Part shown: piece after piece, positions 1-7,738 of the stretch | How positions within the stretch are numbered: position 1 is the stretch's first letter | How the letters are laid out: each line of letters opens with the position of its first letter | Assembly (NCBI RefSeq): GCF_036077095.1 | Contig: NZ_CP107960.1 | Coordinates: forward strand, 4,836,001 to 4,900,000 | Source: Streptomyces sp. NBC_00376 | GTDB taxonomy: Bacteria; Actinomycetota; Actinomycetes; Streptomycetales; Streptomycetaceae | Direction: 5' to 3' | Length of the DNA: 64,000 bases | The notes under the pieces: model-generated | Database searches by the model: none | Seen by the model: the letters and a program-made list of their open reading frames with translations, nothing else | Told to the model about the DNA's origin: nothing | Translations under genes and position numbers: made by a program

Positions 1-675
1 CACAAGATCACGATCCTCTCCCGCGGCCGCGCCCTCGGTTACACGATGGTGCTCCCGGAGGAGGACAAGTACTCCACGACGCGCAACGAGATGCTCGACC
101 AGCTGGCCTACATGCTGGGCGGGCGCGCGGCCGAGGAGCTGGTCTTCCACGACCCGACCACCGGCGCCGCCAACGACATCGAGAAGGCCACGGCAACGGC
201 CCGCGCGATGGTCACGCAGTACGGCATGACGGAGCGGCTCGGCGCGATCAAGTTCGGCGGCGACAACACCGAGCCCTTCGTGGGCCGGGAGATGGGCCAC
301 CAGCGCGACTACTCGGAAGAGGTCGCGGCCCTGGTCGACGAGGAGGTCAAGAAGCTCATCGAGACCGCCCACAACGACGCGTGGGAGATCCTCGTCGAGA
401 ACCGCGACGTCCTGGACAACCTGGTGCTCCAGCTCCTGGAGAAGGAGACGCTCGGCAAGGAGGAGATCGCCGAGATCTTCGCCCCGATCGTGAAGCGCCC
501 GGCCCGTCCGGCGTGGACCGGTTCGGCCCGGCGTACGCCTTCGACGCGGCCGCCGGTGCTCTCGCCGAAGGAGCTCGCCCTCACCAACGGCGCCACCACG
601 GCGAACGGCTCGGTCGTCCCCACGGACACCGTCCCGGCCTCCGAGGTCGTCCCGGAGGACCGGCCCGAGAGCTGA
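1..675 (+). CDS. ftsH: ATP-dependent zinc metalloprotease FtsH, C-terminal part
   Basis: This is the 3' end of a gene that begins before the window; 224 codons are visible, ending in TGA. FtsH is a membrane-anchored AAA+ protease that degrades damaged or unassembled membrane proteins and some regulators. The visible part is the M41 peptidase domain after the HEXXH motif. The block GRAAEELVF followed by [10 protein letters not shown] is diagnostic, and the Asp at fragment residue 59 corresponds to the third zinc ligand. A low-complexity Pro/Thr tail follows the domain, as in other actinobacterial FtsH proteins. The next gene is folE in the same direction, separated by a strong terminator. The AAA domain and membrane segments lie outside the window. 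Identification is secure. Confidence 0.95.
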   Translation, partial: HKITILSRGRALGYTMVLPEEDKYSTTRNEMLDQLAYMLGGRAAEELVFHDPTTGAANDIEKATATARAMVTQYGMTERLGAIKFGGDNTEPFVGREMGHQRDYSEEVAALVDEEVKKLIETAHNDAWEILVENRDVLDNLVLQLLEKETLGKEEIAEIFAPIVKRPARPAWTGSARRTPSTRPPVLSPKELALTNGATTANGSVVPTDTVPASEVVPEDRPES

Positions 676-727
676 TCCGTTCCCCGGTGTGGCCCCTTTC
701 ACGGGGGTCGTGCCGGGCCCGGAATGG

Positions 728-772
728 AAGCCGCGCCCCCACAGGTTCTAGCCTGTGGGGGCGCGGCTTTTT
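728..772 (+). terminator. Rho-independent terminator after ftsH
   Basis: An 18-bp perfect stem (728-745 with 752-769) closes a 6-nt loop and runs into a short T tract at 768-772. It sits 53 bp after the ftsH stop and separates ftsH from folE, so folE probably has its own promoter. Confidence 0.85.
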
Positions 773-827
773 CGTACGCCCGTGCGGAGGCATGGCGCGG
801 GTGACAGCTCAGAGGAACGAGGCACAG

Positions 828-1433
828 ATGACCGACCCGGTGACGCTGGACGGCCAGGGTCCGATCGGCGACTTCGACGAGAAGCGGGCCGAGGCCGCCG
901 TACGCGAACTCCTCATCGCGGTGGGCGAGGACCCGGACCGCGAGGGACTGCGCGAGACGCCGGGGCGGGTGGCGCGGGCGTACAAGGAGATATTCGCCGG
1001 CCTCCACCAGCAGCCCGAGGATGTCCTGACGACCACGTTCGACCTCGGTCACGACGAGATGGTGCTGGTCAAGGACATCGAAGTGTTCAGTACCTGTGAA
1101 CACCATCTGGTCCCGTTCAGGGGCGTCGCGCACGTCGGGTACATCCCGGCGACCACCGGCAAGATCACCGGTCTTTCCAAGCTGGCCCGGCTGGTCGACG
1201 TCTACGCCCGCCGCCCGCAGGTCCAGGAGCGGCTGACCACGCAGATCGCCGAGTCCCTGATGGAGATCCTGGAGCCGCGCGGGGTCATCGTCGTCATCGA
1301 GTGCGAGCACATGTGCATGTCGATGCGCGGGATCCGCAAGCCGGGAGCCAAGACGCTGACCTCGGCGGTGCGCGGACAGCTCCGTGACCCCGCGACGCGT
1401 GCCGAGGCGATGAGCCTGATCATGGCGCGCTGA
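828..1433 (+). CDS. folE: GTP cyclohydrolase I
   Basis: FolE converts GTP to 7,8-dihydroneopterin triphosphate, the first step of tetrahydrofolate synthesis, in the cytoplasm as a homodecamer. The 201-residue product has the usual bacterial length. Zinc ligands are visible: Cys90 and His93 in FSTCEHH and Cys163 in HMCMSMRG. The [15 protein letters not shown] block is a family signature. The ATG at 828 is preceded by a purine-rich GAGGAACGAGG stretch; an in-frame ATG at 792 is less likely because its GGAGG is only one base away. folE faces the leftward folP-folB-folK cluster, so the folate genes converge here. A hairpin at 1463-1502 ends the gene. Confidence 0.96.
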   Translation: MTDPVTLDGQGPIGDFDEKRAEAAVRELLIAVGEDPDREGLRETPGRVARAYKEIFAGLHQQPEDVLTTTFDLGHDEMVLVKDIEVFSTCEHHLVPFRGVAHVGYIPATTGKITGLSKLARLVDVYARRPQVQERLTTQIAESLMEILEPRGVIVVIECEHMCMSMRGIRKPGAKTLTSAVRGQLRDPATRAEAMSLIMAR

Positions 1434-1462
1434 CCGGACCCGGACCCGGAAACAGCCTCACC

Positions 1463-1502
1463 ACAGGAGCTCGGTGGCCCTACGCGGCCGCCGAGCTCCT
1501 GT
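1463..1502. terminator. Bidirectional hairpin terminator between folE and the DUF3180 gene
   Basis: A 17-bp inverted repeat (1463-1479 with 1486-1502, one mismatch) lies between the convergent genes and overlaps the last codons and stop (1480-1482) of the leftward DUF3180 gene. It has no long T tract, as is common for Streptomyces terminators. Confidence 0.7.
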
Positions 1503-1962
1503 CGTTGTCCTCGTCCTCCGGGAGCTTGCAGATGCGCTCCAGCCAGAGGGCCGCGGCGACCACGGCGATGCCCGCCAGGACGGCGAAGCCCGCGTAGATG
1601 GCCTGGTCGCGGCGGGCCGGGACGTCGAGGGAGCCGAGCAGGAAGACGCCGATGCCGCCGTACATGCCGGCGACCAGGGAGACGACCAGGGCGCTGGCCT
1701 GGCCGAAGACGACCGCGCGGGCCGCCATCAGGGGCTCGATGCCCTTGGCTCCCGGCCGGCGCTCGCGCTGGGCGCGCAGCCGGGAGCGGACGGAGAGCGC
1801 CGTCGCCAGCAGGATGACGGCGATCACCGCGAGCACGATCGGCGCGGCGAGAGGGACGCTCGGCAGGCTGCCCAGGGAGTCCCAGAGGCGGGCGCCGCCC
1901 CAGGAGAGCACCCCGGCAGCGGCGAAGAGGCCGACCAGTACCCCGAGCCTGAGTTGCTTCAC
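1480..1962 (-). CDS. DUF3180 family membrane protein
   Basis: The 160-residue protein has four hydrophobic segments, at about residues 5-25, 38-60, 85-110 and 122-142, and a charged C-terminal tail (PEDEDNDRSS), so it is a small integral membrane protein. It matches what I know as the DUF3180 family, found beside folate genes in actinomycetes; its function is not known. It starts with GTG at 1962 and follows folK by 51 bp in the same direction, so it is probably the last gene of the folP-folB-folK transcript. The position invites a link to pterin or folate transport, but nothing in the sequence shows this. Its stop codon lies inside the terminator hairpin shared with folE. Confidence 0.8.
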   Translation of the reverse strand: MKQLRLGVLVGLFAAAGVLSWGGARLWDSLGSLPSVPLAAPIVLAVIAVILLATALSVRSRLRAQRERRPGAKGIEPLMAARAVVFGQASALVVSLVAGMYGGIGVFLLGSLDVPARRDQAIYAGFAVLAGIAVVAAALWLERICKLPEDEDNDRSSAAA

Positions 1963-2013
1963 CGAGTGATCCGCCCTTCGCCGCCAGTGGTCAGTTTCCG
2001 TCGAGCCTAACGA

Positions 2014-2625
2014 CTACTCGGGCAGGCGGAGTTCCAGATCGGCGCGGGGCAACACGCCGTCCCGGCCGACTCCGGCCAGCAGCTCCGCGACGGGACCGGC
2101 GCCGGGCAGCTGGGCCTCGGGGTCGACGTCGTGCCACGGGGCGAGGACGAAGGCCCGCTCATGGGCCCTGGGGTGGGGGAGGGTGAGCACCGGGTCGTCG
2201 GAGACGACGTCCGCGTACGCCACGATGTCGACGTCTATGGTGCGCGGGCCCCAGCGCTCCTCGCGGACCCGTTCGAAGGCCTCCTCGACGGCCTGGCCGC
2301 GCTCCAGGAGGGAGGACGGGGGGAGCGTCGTCTTCACGACGATCACCGCGTTGAAGTACGAGGGCTGGGAGCCGGGGGCGACGCCCCACGGCTCAGTCTC
2401 GTACACCGGGGAGACGGCTTTGACCCGCAGGCCGGGGGTGTCCTCCAACGCGTCGATGGCGCCCTGGAGGGTCTCCAGGCGGTTGCCGAGGTTGGAGCCC
2501 AGGGAGATCACGGCGCGCTTGGGGTTGGAGAGGGTGACGTCCGCCGCGTCGACCTGCTCGACCACGGAGGCGGGCACCGGCTGGACGGTCGGGTCGCTCT
2601 GCCCTTCGGTGGAAAACGCAGTCAT
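2014..2625 (-). CDS. folK: 2-amino-4-hydroxy-6-hydroxymethyldihydropteridine pyrophosphokinase
   Basis: FolK (HPPK) transfers pyrophosphate from ATP to 6-hydroxymethyl-7,8-dihydropterin, giving the FolP substrate. The 203-residue protein contains the classic motifs ISLGSNLGNR near residue 40, then NAV, and RWGPRTIDVDIVAY with the two magnesium-binding Asp residues, followed by LPHPRAHERAFVLAP. A roughly 35-residue N-terminal extension precedes the domain. The ATG at 2625 overlaps the folB stop by four bases (ATGA), so the two are translationally coupled. The order folB then folK is the standard actinobacterial arrangement. Identification is secure. Confidence 0.95.
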   Translation of the reverse strand: MTAFSTEGQSDPTVQPVPASVVEQVDAADVTLSNPKRAVISLGSNLGNRLETLQGAIDALEDTPGLRVKAVSPVYETEPWGVAPGSQPSYFNAVIVVKTTLPPSSLLERGQAVEEAFERVREERWGPRTIDVDIVAYADVVSDDPVLTLPHPRAHERAFVLAPWHDVDPEAQLPGAGPVAELLAGVGRDGVLPRADLELRLPE

Positions 2626-2981
2626 ACTCGGCTCCGGGTGATGGTGATGGTCACATCGTCGAAGGGGACGGTGATCGGCGCATCCGGCTTGTGCACCACG
2701 ACCTCCACCTCCTGGACTCCTTCGTGCTTGAGGCACTGCTGGGCGATGCGCTCCGCGAGCGTTTCGATCAGGTCGACGGGGTCACCCTGCACCACTTCGA
2801 CGACTTCCTCCGCGACGACGCCGTAGTGCACGGTCTTCGTCAGGTCGTCGGAGGCTGCCGCAGGGCGGGTGTCCAGGCCGAGCACCAGGTCCACGATGAA
2901 GGTCTGGCCCTCTTCCCGTTCCTTGGGAAAGACGCCATGGTGCCCACGGGCCTTGAGGCCGCGCAGCGCGACACGATCCAC
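2622..2981 (-). CDS. folB: Dihydroneopterin aldolase
   Basis: FolB cleaves 7,8-dihydroneopterin to 6-hydroxymethyl-7,8-dihydropterin and glycolaldehyde. The 119-residue product has the normal length. Family motifs are visible: LRGLKARGHHGVFPKERE at the N terminus, TVHYG in the middle, DLIETLAERIA, and a C-terminal VHKPDAPI. The GTG at 2981 is chosen because an AGGAG lies eight bases upstream; the earlier in-frame GTG at 2990 would sit on that ribosome site. The gene overlaps folK by four bases. About 200 bp with a hairpin separates it from the preceding NTF2-like gene, so folB may also have its own promoter there. Confidence 0.94.
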   Translation of the reverse strand: MDRVALRGLKARGHHGVFPKEREEGQTFIVDLVLGLDTRPAAASDDLTKTVHYGVVAEEVVEVVQGDPVDLIETLAERIAQQCLKHEGVQEVEVVVHKPDAPITVPFDDVTITITRSRV

Positions 2982-3061
2982 GCGAATCACTCCTGCTGTC
3001 GTTGGTCGTAGAGACACGGGGCCGCGTGCGGACGGCGAGGTGCTCTCTTTCGAATCTACCT

Positions 3062-3082
3062 GCGAGCACCGACAGTGCTCGC
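3062..3082 (-). terminator. Hairpin between the NTF2-like gene and folB
   Basis: An 8-bp perfect stem (3062-3069 with 3075-3082) and a 5-nt loop lie in the 201-bp gap between the stop of the NTF2-like gene and the folB start. There is no T tract. It could be a weak terminator or attenuator; the rest of the gap shows nothing I can name. Confidence 0.4.
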
Positions 3083-3182
3083 CCGCGGGGGCCGTGGACG
3101 CGGCCTCACGGACTGGTAGCCGCGTATACCCGCGCTGCCCCGTTCCAACCCCGTTCGGGGGCGCGGCCGCCCGGTCGGCAGG

Positions 3183-3665
3183 TCAGGAGGGTGTCTCTTC
3201 GTCCTCTTCGTCACCGGTTTCGGTCAGTACGGGCGAGCCGTGGTGGGACCAGAGCTTCCAGCCGTCGGGTGTGCGCCGGAACACATTGGTGGCCACGACG
3301 AGTTGGCCGACCAGTGGGCCGAGCGCGTTGCCGTCCTCCGCCGGGCCGCCGCTCAGGATGTTCTCCGTACAGGTCACCAGGGCCGTGTCACCGGTCATCG
3401 AGACCCCGACGTCGGTCAGGAAGAACTGGATGTACTCGGTGTTCGCCATGATCAGCGCGTAACTGCGCAGCACCTCGCCGCGGCCGGTCAGTACCGGCCA
3501 GCCCGGGTGGACGCAGGAGACGGTGAGGTCCTCGCCCGGCAGCCAGAGCCCGGAGAGCTCCTCCAGGTCGCCGCGCTCCATCGCCTCGTAGAAGGCCGTG
3601 TTGGCCTGCTCGACGGCCGCGATGTCGGCGGCCGCCTCCGCGTGCTCGTCACGGGGCCCGCTCAC
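3183..3665 (-). CDS. NTF2-like (SnoaL/SgcJ-type) protein in the folate operon
   Basis: A 160-residue cytoplasmic protein with the NTF2-like alpha+beta cone fold: an N-terminal helix (VEQANTAFYEAMERGDLEEL), WLPGEDLTVSCVHPGWPVLTGR, and a C-terminal strand ending DGWKLWSHHGSPV. This resembles the SnoaL/YybH-type families of isomerases, cyclases and ligand-binding proteins; the true role is unknown. The GTG at 3665 overlaps the folP stop by four bases (GTGA), so it is translationally coupled to folP. The C-terminal tail is acidic (GDEEDEETPS). The coupling suggests a role in pterin or folate handling, but that is inference. Confidence 0.82.
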   Translation of the reverse strand: MSGPRDEHAEAAADIAAVEQANTAFYEAMERGDLEELSGLWLPGEDLTVSCVHPGWPVLTGRGEVLRSYALIMANTEYIQFFLTDVGVSMTGDTALVTCTENILSGGPAEDGNALGPLVGQLVVATNVFRRTPDGWKLWSHHGSPVLTETGDEEDEETPS

Positions 3666-4522
3666 GAAGCTCCCTCGACGGCGCGGGCGACCCGTACGGC
3701 GTCGGCCGTGGCCCGGACCTCGTGGACCCGGACGGCCCAGGCGCCCGCGTGGGCGGACAGGGCGGAGATCGCCGCGGTGGCGGCGTCGCGTTCGCGGGCG
3801 GGCGGCGGCGCGGCGCCGTCGCCGGCCAGTACGTGGCCGAGGAAGCGCTTGCGGGAGGCGGCGACCAGCAGCGGGCGGCCCAGGGCGCGCAGCTCGTCGA
3901 GGTGGGCGACCAGGGCGAGGTCGTGGGCGGCGTCCTTGGCGAAGCCGAGACCGGGGTCGATCACGATCCGTTCCGGTGCGATGCCGCCCGCGACCACGGC
4001 GTCCATCCGTTCCCGCAGCTCGGCGACGACCTCGGCGACGACGTCCCCGTACACCGCCCGGCTGTTCATGGACTCGCTGAAGCCGCGCCAGTGCATCACC
4101 ACGAAGGGGGCGCCGGCCGCGGCGACGACCCGGACCATGTCGGGGTCGGCGAGGCCGCCGCTCACGTCGTTGACCAGGACGGCTCCGGCCGCGACCGCCT
4201 CCTCGGCGACCCGGGCCCGCATGGTGTCCACGGAGACCGTGACCCCTTCGGACGCCAGGCCCCTGACCACCGGGACCACGCGCCGCAGCTCCTCCGACGC
4301 GTCCACCCGGCTGGCGCCGGGGCGGGTCGACTCGCCGCCGACGTCGATCAGGTCGGCGCCCCGGGCCACCAGGTCGAGGCCGTGTTTGACCGCGGCCGTG
4401 GTGTCGAACCAGCGCCCTCCGTCGGAGAAGGAGTCCGGGGTCACGTTCACGACACCCATGACCGCGCAGCGGTCCCACTCCGGAAGGCCCTGGACCGTGC
4501 CTCGTCCACGCAACGTACTCAT
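3662..4522 (-). CDS. folP: Dihydropteroate synthase
   Basis: FolP condenses 6-hydroxymethyl-dihydropterin pyrophosphate with p-aminobenzoate to give dihydropteroate; it is the sulfonamide target. The 286-residue TIM-barrel protein has all signatures: MGVVNVTPDSFSDGG near residue 22, DVGGESTRPGA, NDVSGG, the pterin-site segment DPGLGFAK and the phosphate-binding SRKRFLG. The first gene of the leftward folate cluster, it begins with ATG at 4522. A TACGCT hexamer ends six bases before the start and no ribosome-binding site is visible, so a leaderless transcript is likely. The next gene overlaps it by four bases. Identification is secure. Confidence 0.96.
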   Translation of the reverse strand: MSTLRGRGTVQGLPEWDRCAVMGVVNVTPDSFSDGGRWFDTTAAVKHGLDLVARGADLIDVGGESTRPGASRVDASEELRRVVPVVRGLASEGVTVSVDTMRARVAEEAVAAGAVLVNDVSGGLADPDMVRVVAAAGAPFVVMHWRGFSESMNSRAVYGDVVAEVVAELRERMDAVVAGGIAPERIVIDPGLGFAKDAAHDLALVAHLDELRALGRPLLVAASRKRFLGHVLAGDGAAPPPARERDAATAAISALSAHAGAWAVRVHEVRATADAVRVARAVEGAS

Positions 4523-4528
4523 GCGACC

Positions 4529-4534
4529 AGCGTA
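4529..4534 (-). promoter_or_regulatory. Candidate -10 element of folP
   Basis: On the minus strand the hexamer TACGCT lies six bases before the folP ATG, with no purine-rich ribosome site between. The spacing fits a transcript starting at the initiation codon. No clear -35 box is visible. Confidence 0.45.
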
Positions 4535-4553
4535 GGCCCCGTACGGAGCGGAG

Positions 4554-6455
4554 CTACGCCGCGCGCGCGTGCTGCTCCCGGCCGGGCGCCGTGGTGTGGG
4601 CGCAGGGGCGGGGCCGGGGGGCCGGGAAGCGGCGGGCGAAGGGGCGGGGGAGCGCGAGGCTCACGAAGCCCTCCGCCTGCATGGCGGCGAGGGAGATGCG
4701 GGGCAGGTCGCGGGCGGTGCGGTAGACGACGAAGCGGGGCTCCCAGCGGGGGCGGAACTTGGCGTTGAACTTGTACAGCGACTCGATCTGGAACCAGCGC
4801 GACAGGAAGATCAGCAGTCCGCGCCAGGTCCGCAGCACCGGTCCGGCGCCCAGCTTCTCGCCCCGGGCGAGTGCCGAGCGGAACATCGCGAAGTTCAGCG
4901 AGACACGTTCGACGGAGAGCTGGGGGGCCGCCTGGAGGGCGGCGACGATCAGCAGTTCGTTCATGCCGGGATCGGCGGAGCGGTCGCGGCGCATCAGGTC
5001 GAGGGACATGCCGTCGTGGCCCCACGGGACGAAGTGGAGCACGGCCTTCAGGTCGCCGTAGGGGGAGTCGTCGGCGTGCTCGTCGGCCTTGTGGGCGGTG
5101 GCGATGACGCAGTCCCCGTCGGCCGGGTCACCGATCCGGCCCAGCGCCATGGAGAAGCCGCGCTCGTTGTCGGTGCCGCGCCAGTCGTCGGCGGCCCGGC
5201 GGATGCGGGCCAGTTCGGCGTCGCCGATCTCGCTCACGCGCCGGACCCGGGTCTCGTAGCCGAGCCGTTCAATGCGCTTCACCATCTGGCGTACGTTGCG
5301 CATCGCGCGCCCGGCGAGCGAGAAATCCGCGACGTCCACCACCGCCTCGTCGCCCAGTTCCAGGGCGTCCAGCCCGGTCTCGCGGGTCCAGACCTCGCCG
5401 CCGGTCTCGCTGCAGCCCATCACGGCCGGGGTCCAGGAGTGGGCCCTGGCCTCGTCCATGAACCGTTCGATGGCGCCCGGCCAGGCCTCCACGTCGCCGA
5501 TCGGGTCGCCGCTGGCCAGCATCACCCCGGACACCACGCGGTAGCAGACTGCGGCCTTGCCGCTGGGGGAGAAGACGACGCCCTTGTCGCGGCGGAGCGC
5601 GAAGTGGCCGAGCGAGTCGCGGCCGCCGTGCTTTTCCAGCAGGGCGCGCAGCCGGACCTCGTCGTCCTCGGTGAGGCGGGCGGCCGGGTGCTCGGGGCGG
5701 AAGGCGAGGTAGATGGTGGTGACGGCGGTGAGCAGACCGAGGGCGCCGAGGGAGTACGCCACGGTCCAGGAGGTGTCGCCGGCGTACTCGACGGGCCCCT
5801 CGAAGCCGAGCATTCCGTACAGCACGTGCTGGAGCCGGTCGGCGATGCTGGGGCTCCCGACCACCCGGCCGGGGTGCGCGCTGACGACGACGAGCCCGAG
5901 GGCCAGCGAACCCGCGCCGAGGAGCACGAAGTTGGCCAGCGCCCGCCAGCGGCTCCGGGGGTCGGGGAGTGCGGCGAACTCGCCGCGGTTGCGGACCAGC
6001 AGCAGGCAGAGCACCAGCGAGACGAGCGTGCCGATGACCGAGTGCCGGTAGACGAACTGCGCCAGCGCACCGGCCGGCAGCAGGACGACAGCGGCCCGCC
6101 AGGCCCGCCGCTTGCGCCGCTTGAGGCCGTGGGCGAGCAGCAGCAGGAGGACGCCCGCGCTCAGCGAGAGCGCGGCGGCGAACGGTCCGAGGGCGCCGGG
6201 CAGTACCTCGGCGAGGGTGTGCATCCGGCTGTGCCGGAAGCGTGGGAAGACGCCCGCGGCGACATCGATCAGGCCGACGACGGTGCAGGCGGTACCGACC
6301 AGCGTCGGTACGGATTCGGGGCGCGGGCCGCGTACGAACTTGCGTACGGTGCTCGGGCCGCCCAGGAACTTGGCTACGGGGCTCGGACCGCGCGCGAACT
6401 TGCGTACAGGGCCCGGAACCGATCCCGAATTATCCCCATCTACCGTGACAGACAT
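4554..6455 (-). CDS. DUF2156 phosphatidylglycerol lysyltransferase-like membrane protein
   Basis: The 633-residue protein has an N-terminal membrane region of about six hydrophobic segments (roughly residues 45-290) and a C-terminal cytosolic DUF2156 domain, the GNAT-like catalytic fold of MprF/LysX-type aminoacyl-phosphatidylglycerol synthases (for example LRALLEKHGGRDSLGHFALR, then KAAVCYRVVSGVMLASGDPIG and DLMRRD). Such enzymes move an amino acid from aminoacyl-tRNA to phosphatidylglycerol, lowering surface negative charge. It has no fused LysRS domain and fewer membrane segments than full MprF. The ATG at 6455 has GGGAAG upstream. The N terminus carries three 10-residue repeats. It is divergent from a membrane-anchored esterase. 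The exact substrate is not determined. Confidence 0.82.
   Translation of the reverse strand: MSVTVDGDNSGSVPGPVRKFARGPSPVAKFLGGPSTVRKFVRGPRPESVPTLVGTACTVVGLIDVAAGVFPRFRHSRMHTLAEVLPGALGPFAAALSLSAGVLLLLLAHGLKRRKRRAWRAAVVLLPAGALAQFVYRHSVIGTLVSLVLCLLLVRNRGEFAALPDPRSRWRALANFVLLGAGSLALGLVVVSAHPGRVVGSPSIADRLQHVLYGMLGFEGPVEYAGDTSWTVAYSLGALGLLTAVTTIYLAFRPEHPAARLTEDDEVRLRALLEKHGGRDSLGHFALRRDKGVVFSPSGKAAVCYRVVSGVMLASGDPIGDVEAWPGAIERFMDEARAHSWTPAVMGCSETGGEVWTRETGLDALELGDEAVVDVADFSLAGRAMRNVRQMVKRIERLGYETRVRRVSEIGDAELARIRRAADDWRGTDNERGFSMALGRIGDPADGDCVIATAHKADEHADDSPYGDLKAVLHFVPWGHDGMSLDLMRRDRSADPGMNELLIVAALQAAPQLSVERVSLNFAMFRSALARGEKLGAGPVLRTWRGLLIFLSRWFQIESLYKFNAKFRPRWEPRFVVYRTARDLPRISLAAMQAEGFVSLALPRPFARRFPAPRPRPCAHTTAPGREQHARAA
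6331..6420 (-). repeat. Three tandem 30-bp repeats inside the DUF2156 gene
   Basis: Three in-frame 30-bp units (6331-6360, 6361-6390, 6391-6420) encode imperfect repeats of the pattern V-x-K-F-x-x-G-P near residues 12-42 of the DUF2156 protein, before the first membrane segment. The units are alike but not identical, so they look like an old duplication kept in frame. Confidence 0.8.
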
Positions 6456-6593
6456 CGCTTCCCGTGGTTCCGCGAGAGATTCTTGAGTCCTTCGGCCGTG
6501 GTCCTCCGGACGATGTGCGACCTGTAGGACGAGGCTTCCGGGTCCGGGGTTCACCCGAGAACCGGAAATTTCCAGACAAGAAAGCTCACCCCC

Positions 6594-7718
6594 ATGGGCC
6601 TTACCGGCAATGTGTTCCTGGGCCTGGTCATCGGGCTGGCCGTGGTGTCCTTCGCCGCCACGATCTGGCTCTGGCCCCGGCTGGCCCGCCGCAGCGTGCG
6701 CGCGGTGCTGGGCAGGGTCGGCCTGCTGCTGGCGACCCAGGTGATGGTCTTCTCCTCGGTCGGCCTGCTGGCCAACAACTCCTTCCTCTTCTACGGGTCG
6801 TGGGCCGACCTGCTCGGCCAGAAGCAGGATCTGGGTGTCGTCACGGACCACGCGGCCGGGACGCTGGCGGCCAAGAACATCGTCCGGGTCGGGATGCAGC
6901 TGCCGGACGTGCCGGGCGCCTCGCGGCCGGTGAAGAGCGGGCGGATCGACAAGGTCGTGATCTCGGGCCGGCGATCGGGGATCGAGAGCTCGGCGTACGT
7001 GTACCTCCCGCCCGAGTACTTCCAGCCGGCGTTCGCGCACCGGAAGTTTCCCGCCGTGGTGGTCCTCACCGGCTACCCGGGCATCCCGGAGAACCTCCTG
7101 AAGGGCCTCGACTATCCGCGGACCGCGCACGACCGGGTGAAGGCGGGCAGGGCGCAACCGATGATCCTGGTGATGCTGCGGCCGACGCTGGCGCCGCCGC
7201 GGGACACCGAGTGCGTGGACATCAAGGGCGGGCCGCAGACCGAGACGTTCCTCGCGGAGGATCTGCCCAACGTGGTCTCGGAGGTGTACCGGGTCGGCAG
7301 ACTGGCCCACAACTGGGGCATCATGGGCAATTCGACCGGTGGTTACTGCGCGTTGAAGATCGGCCTCCACCACCCGGACCGGTTCACCGCGAGCGTCGGG
7401 CTCTCCGCGTACTACAAGGCGGCCGAGGACCCGACGACCGGTGACCTCTTCCAGGGCGACCAGCGGGCCCGTGACCGCGCCGATCTGATGTGGACCCTGG
7501 ATCACCTGCCGAAGCAGCCCGACGCGTCCTTCCTGGTCACGACGTCCCGGCACGGCGAGGGGAACTACCACTCCACGCAGCGGTTCATCTCCAAGGTGAA
7601 GTCGCCCGCCCAGGTCTCCTCGATCGTGCTCGACAGCGGCGGGCACAACTTCAACACCTGGCGGCGGGAGATCCCTTCGGCGCTGGACTGGATGAGCAGC
7701 CGGCTCAGCGAGAACTGA
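6594..7718 (+). CDS. Membrane-anchored esterase (esterase D-like alpha/beta hydrolase)
   Basis: The 374-residue protein starts with two hydrophobic segments (about residues 5-28 and 38-62) and then an extracytoplasmic alpha/beta-hydrolase domain of the esterase D/antigen-85-like kind. The nucleophile elbow is GNSTGG (residues near 245), preceded by EDLPNVVSEVYRV, and the probable catalytic His is in SGGHNFNTWRRE near the C terminus. The beta-strand block FPAVVVLTGYPG is typical of the family. It begins 138 bp from the divergent DUF2156 gene. It could be an esterase of the cell envelope or an aminoacyl-lipid hydrolase; the sequence alone does not decide. Confidence 0.83.
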   Translation: MGLTGNVFLGLVIGLAVVSFAATIWLWPRLARRSVRAVLGRVGLLLATQVMVFSSVGLLANNSFLFYGSWADLLGQKQDLGVVTDHAAGTLAAKNIVRVGMQLPDVPGASRPVKSGRIDKVVISGRRSGIESSAYVYLPPEYFQPAFAHRKFPAVVVLTGYPGIPENLLKGLDYPRTAHDRVKAGRAQPMILVMLRPTLAPPRDTECVDIKGGPQTETFLAEDLPNVVSEVYRVGRLAHNWGIMGNSTGGYCALKIGLHHPDRFTASVGLSAYYKAAEDPTTGDLFQGDQRARDRADLMWTLDHLPKQPDASFLVTTSRHGEGNYHSTQRFISKVKSPAQVSSIVLDSGGHNFNTWRREIPSALDWMSSRLSEN

Positions 7719-7738
7719 TACGGGCCCGGCCCCTGGCT

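Noticed and set aside
1474..2010. A plus-strand 178-codon gene antisense to the DUF3180 gene.
   Set aside because: Its composition is a mirror of the membrane protein on the other strand (Asp/Gly/Gln-rich, no domain), typical of shadows in high-GC DNA.
4554..7646. A 1030-codon reading of the DUF2156 gene starting inside the esterase region.
   Set aside because: The extra 397 residues are antisense to the esterase and have no domain character; the ATG at 6455 has a ribosome site and begins a normal protein.
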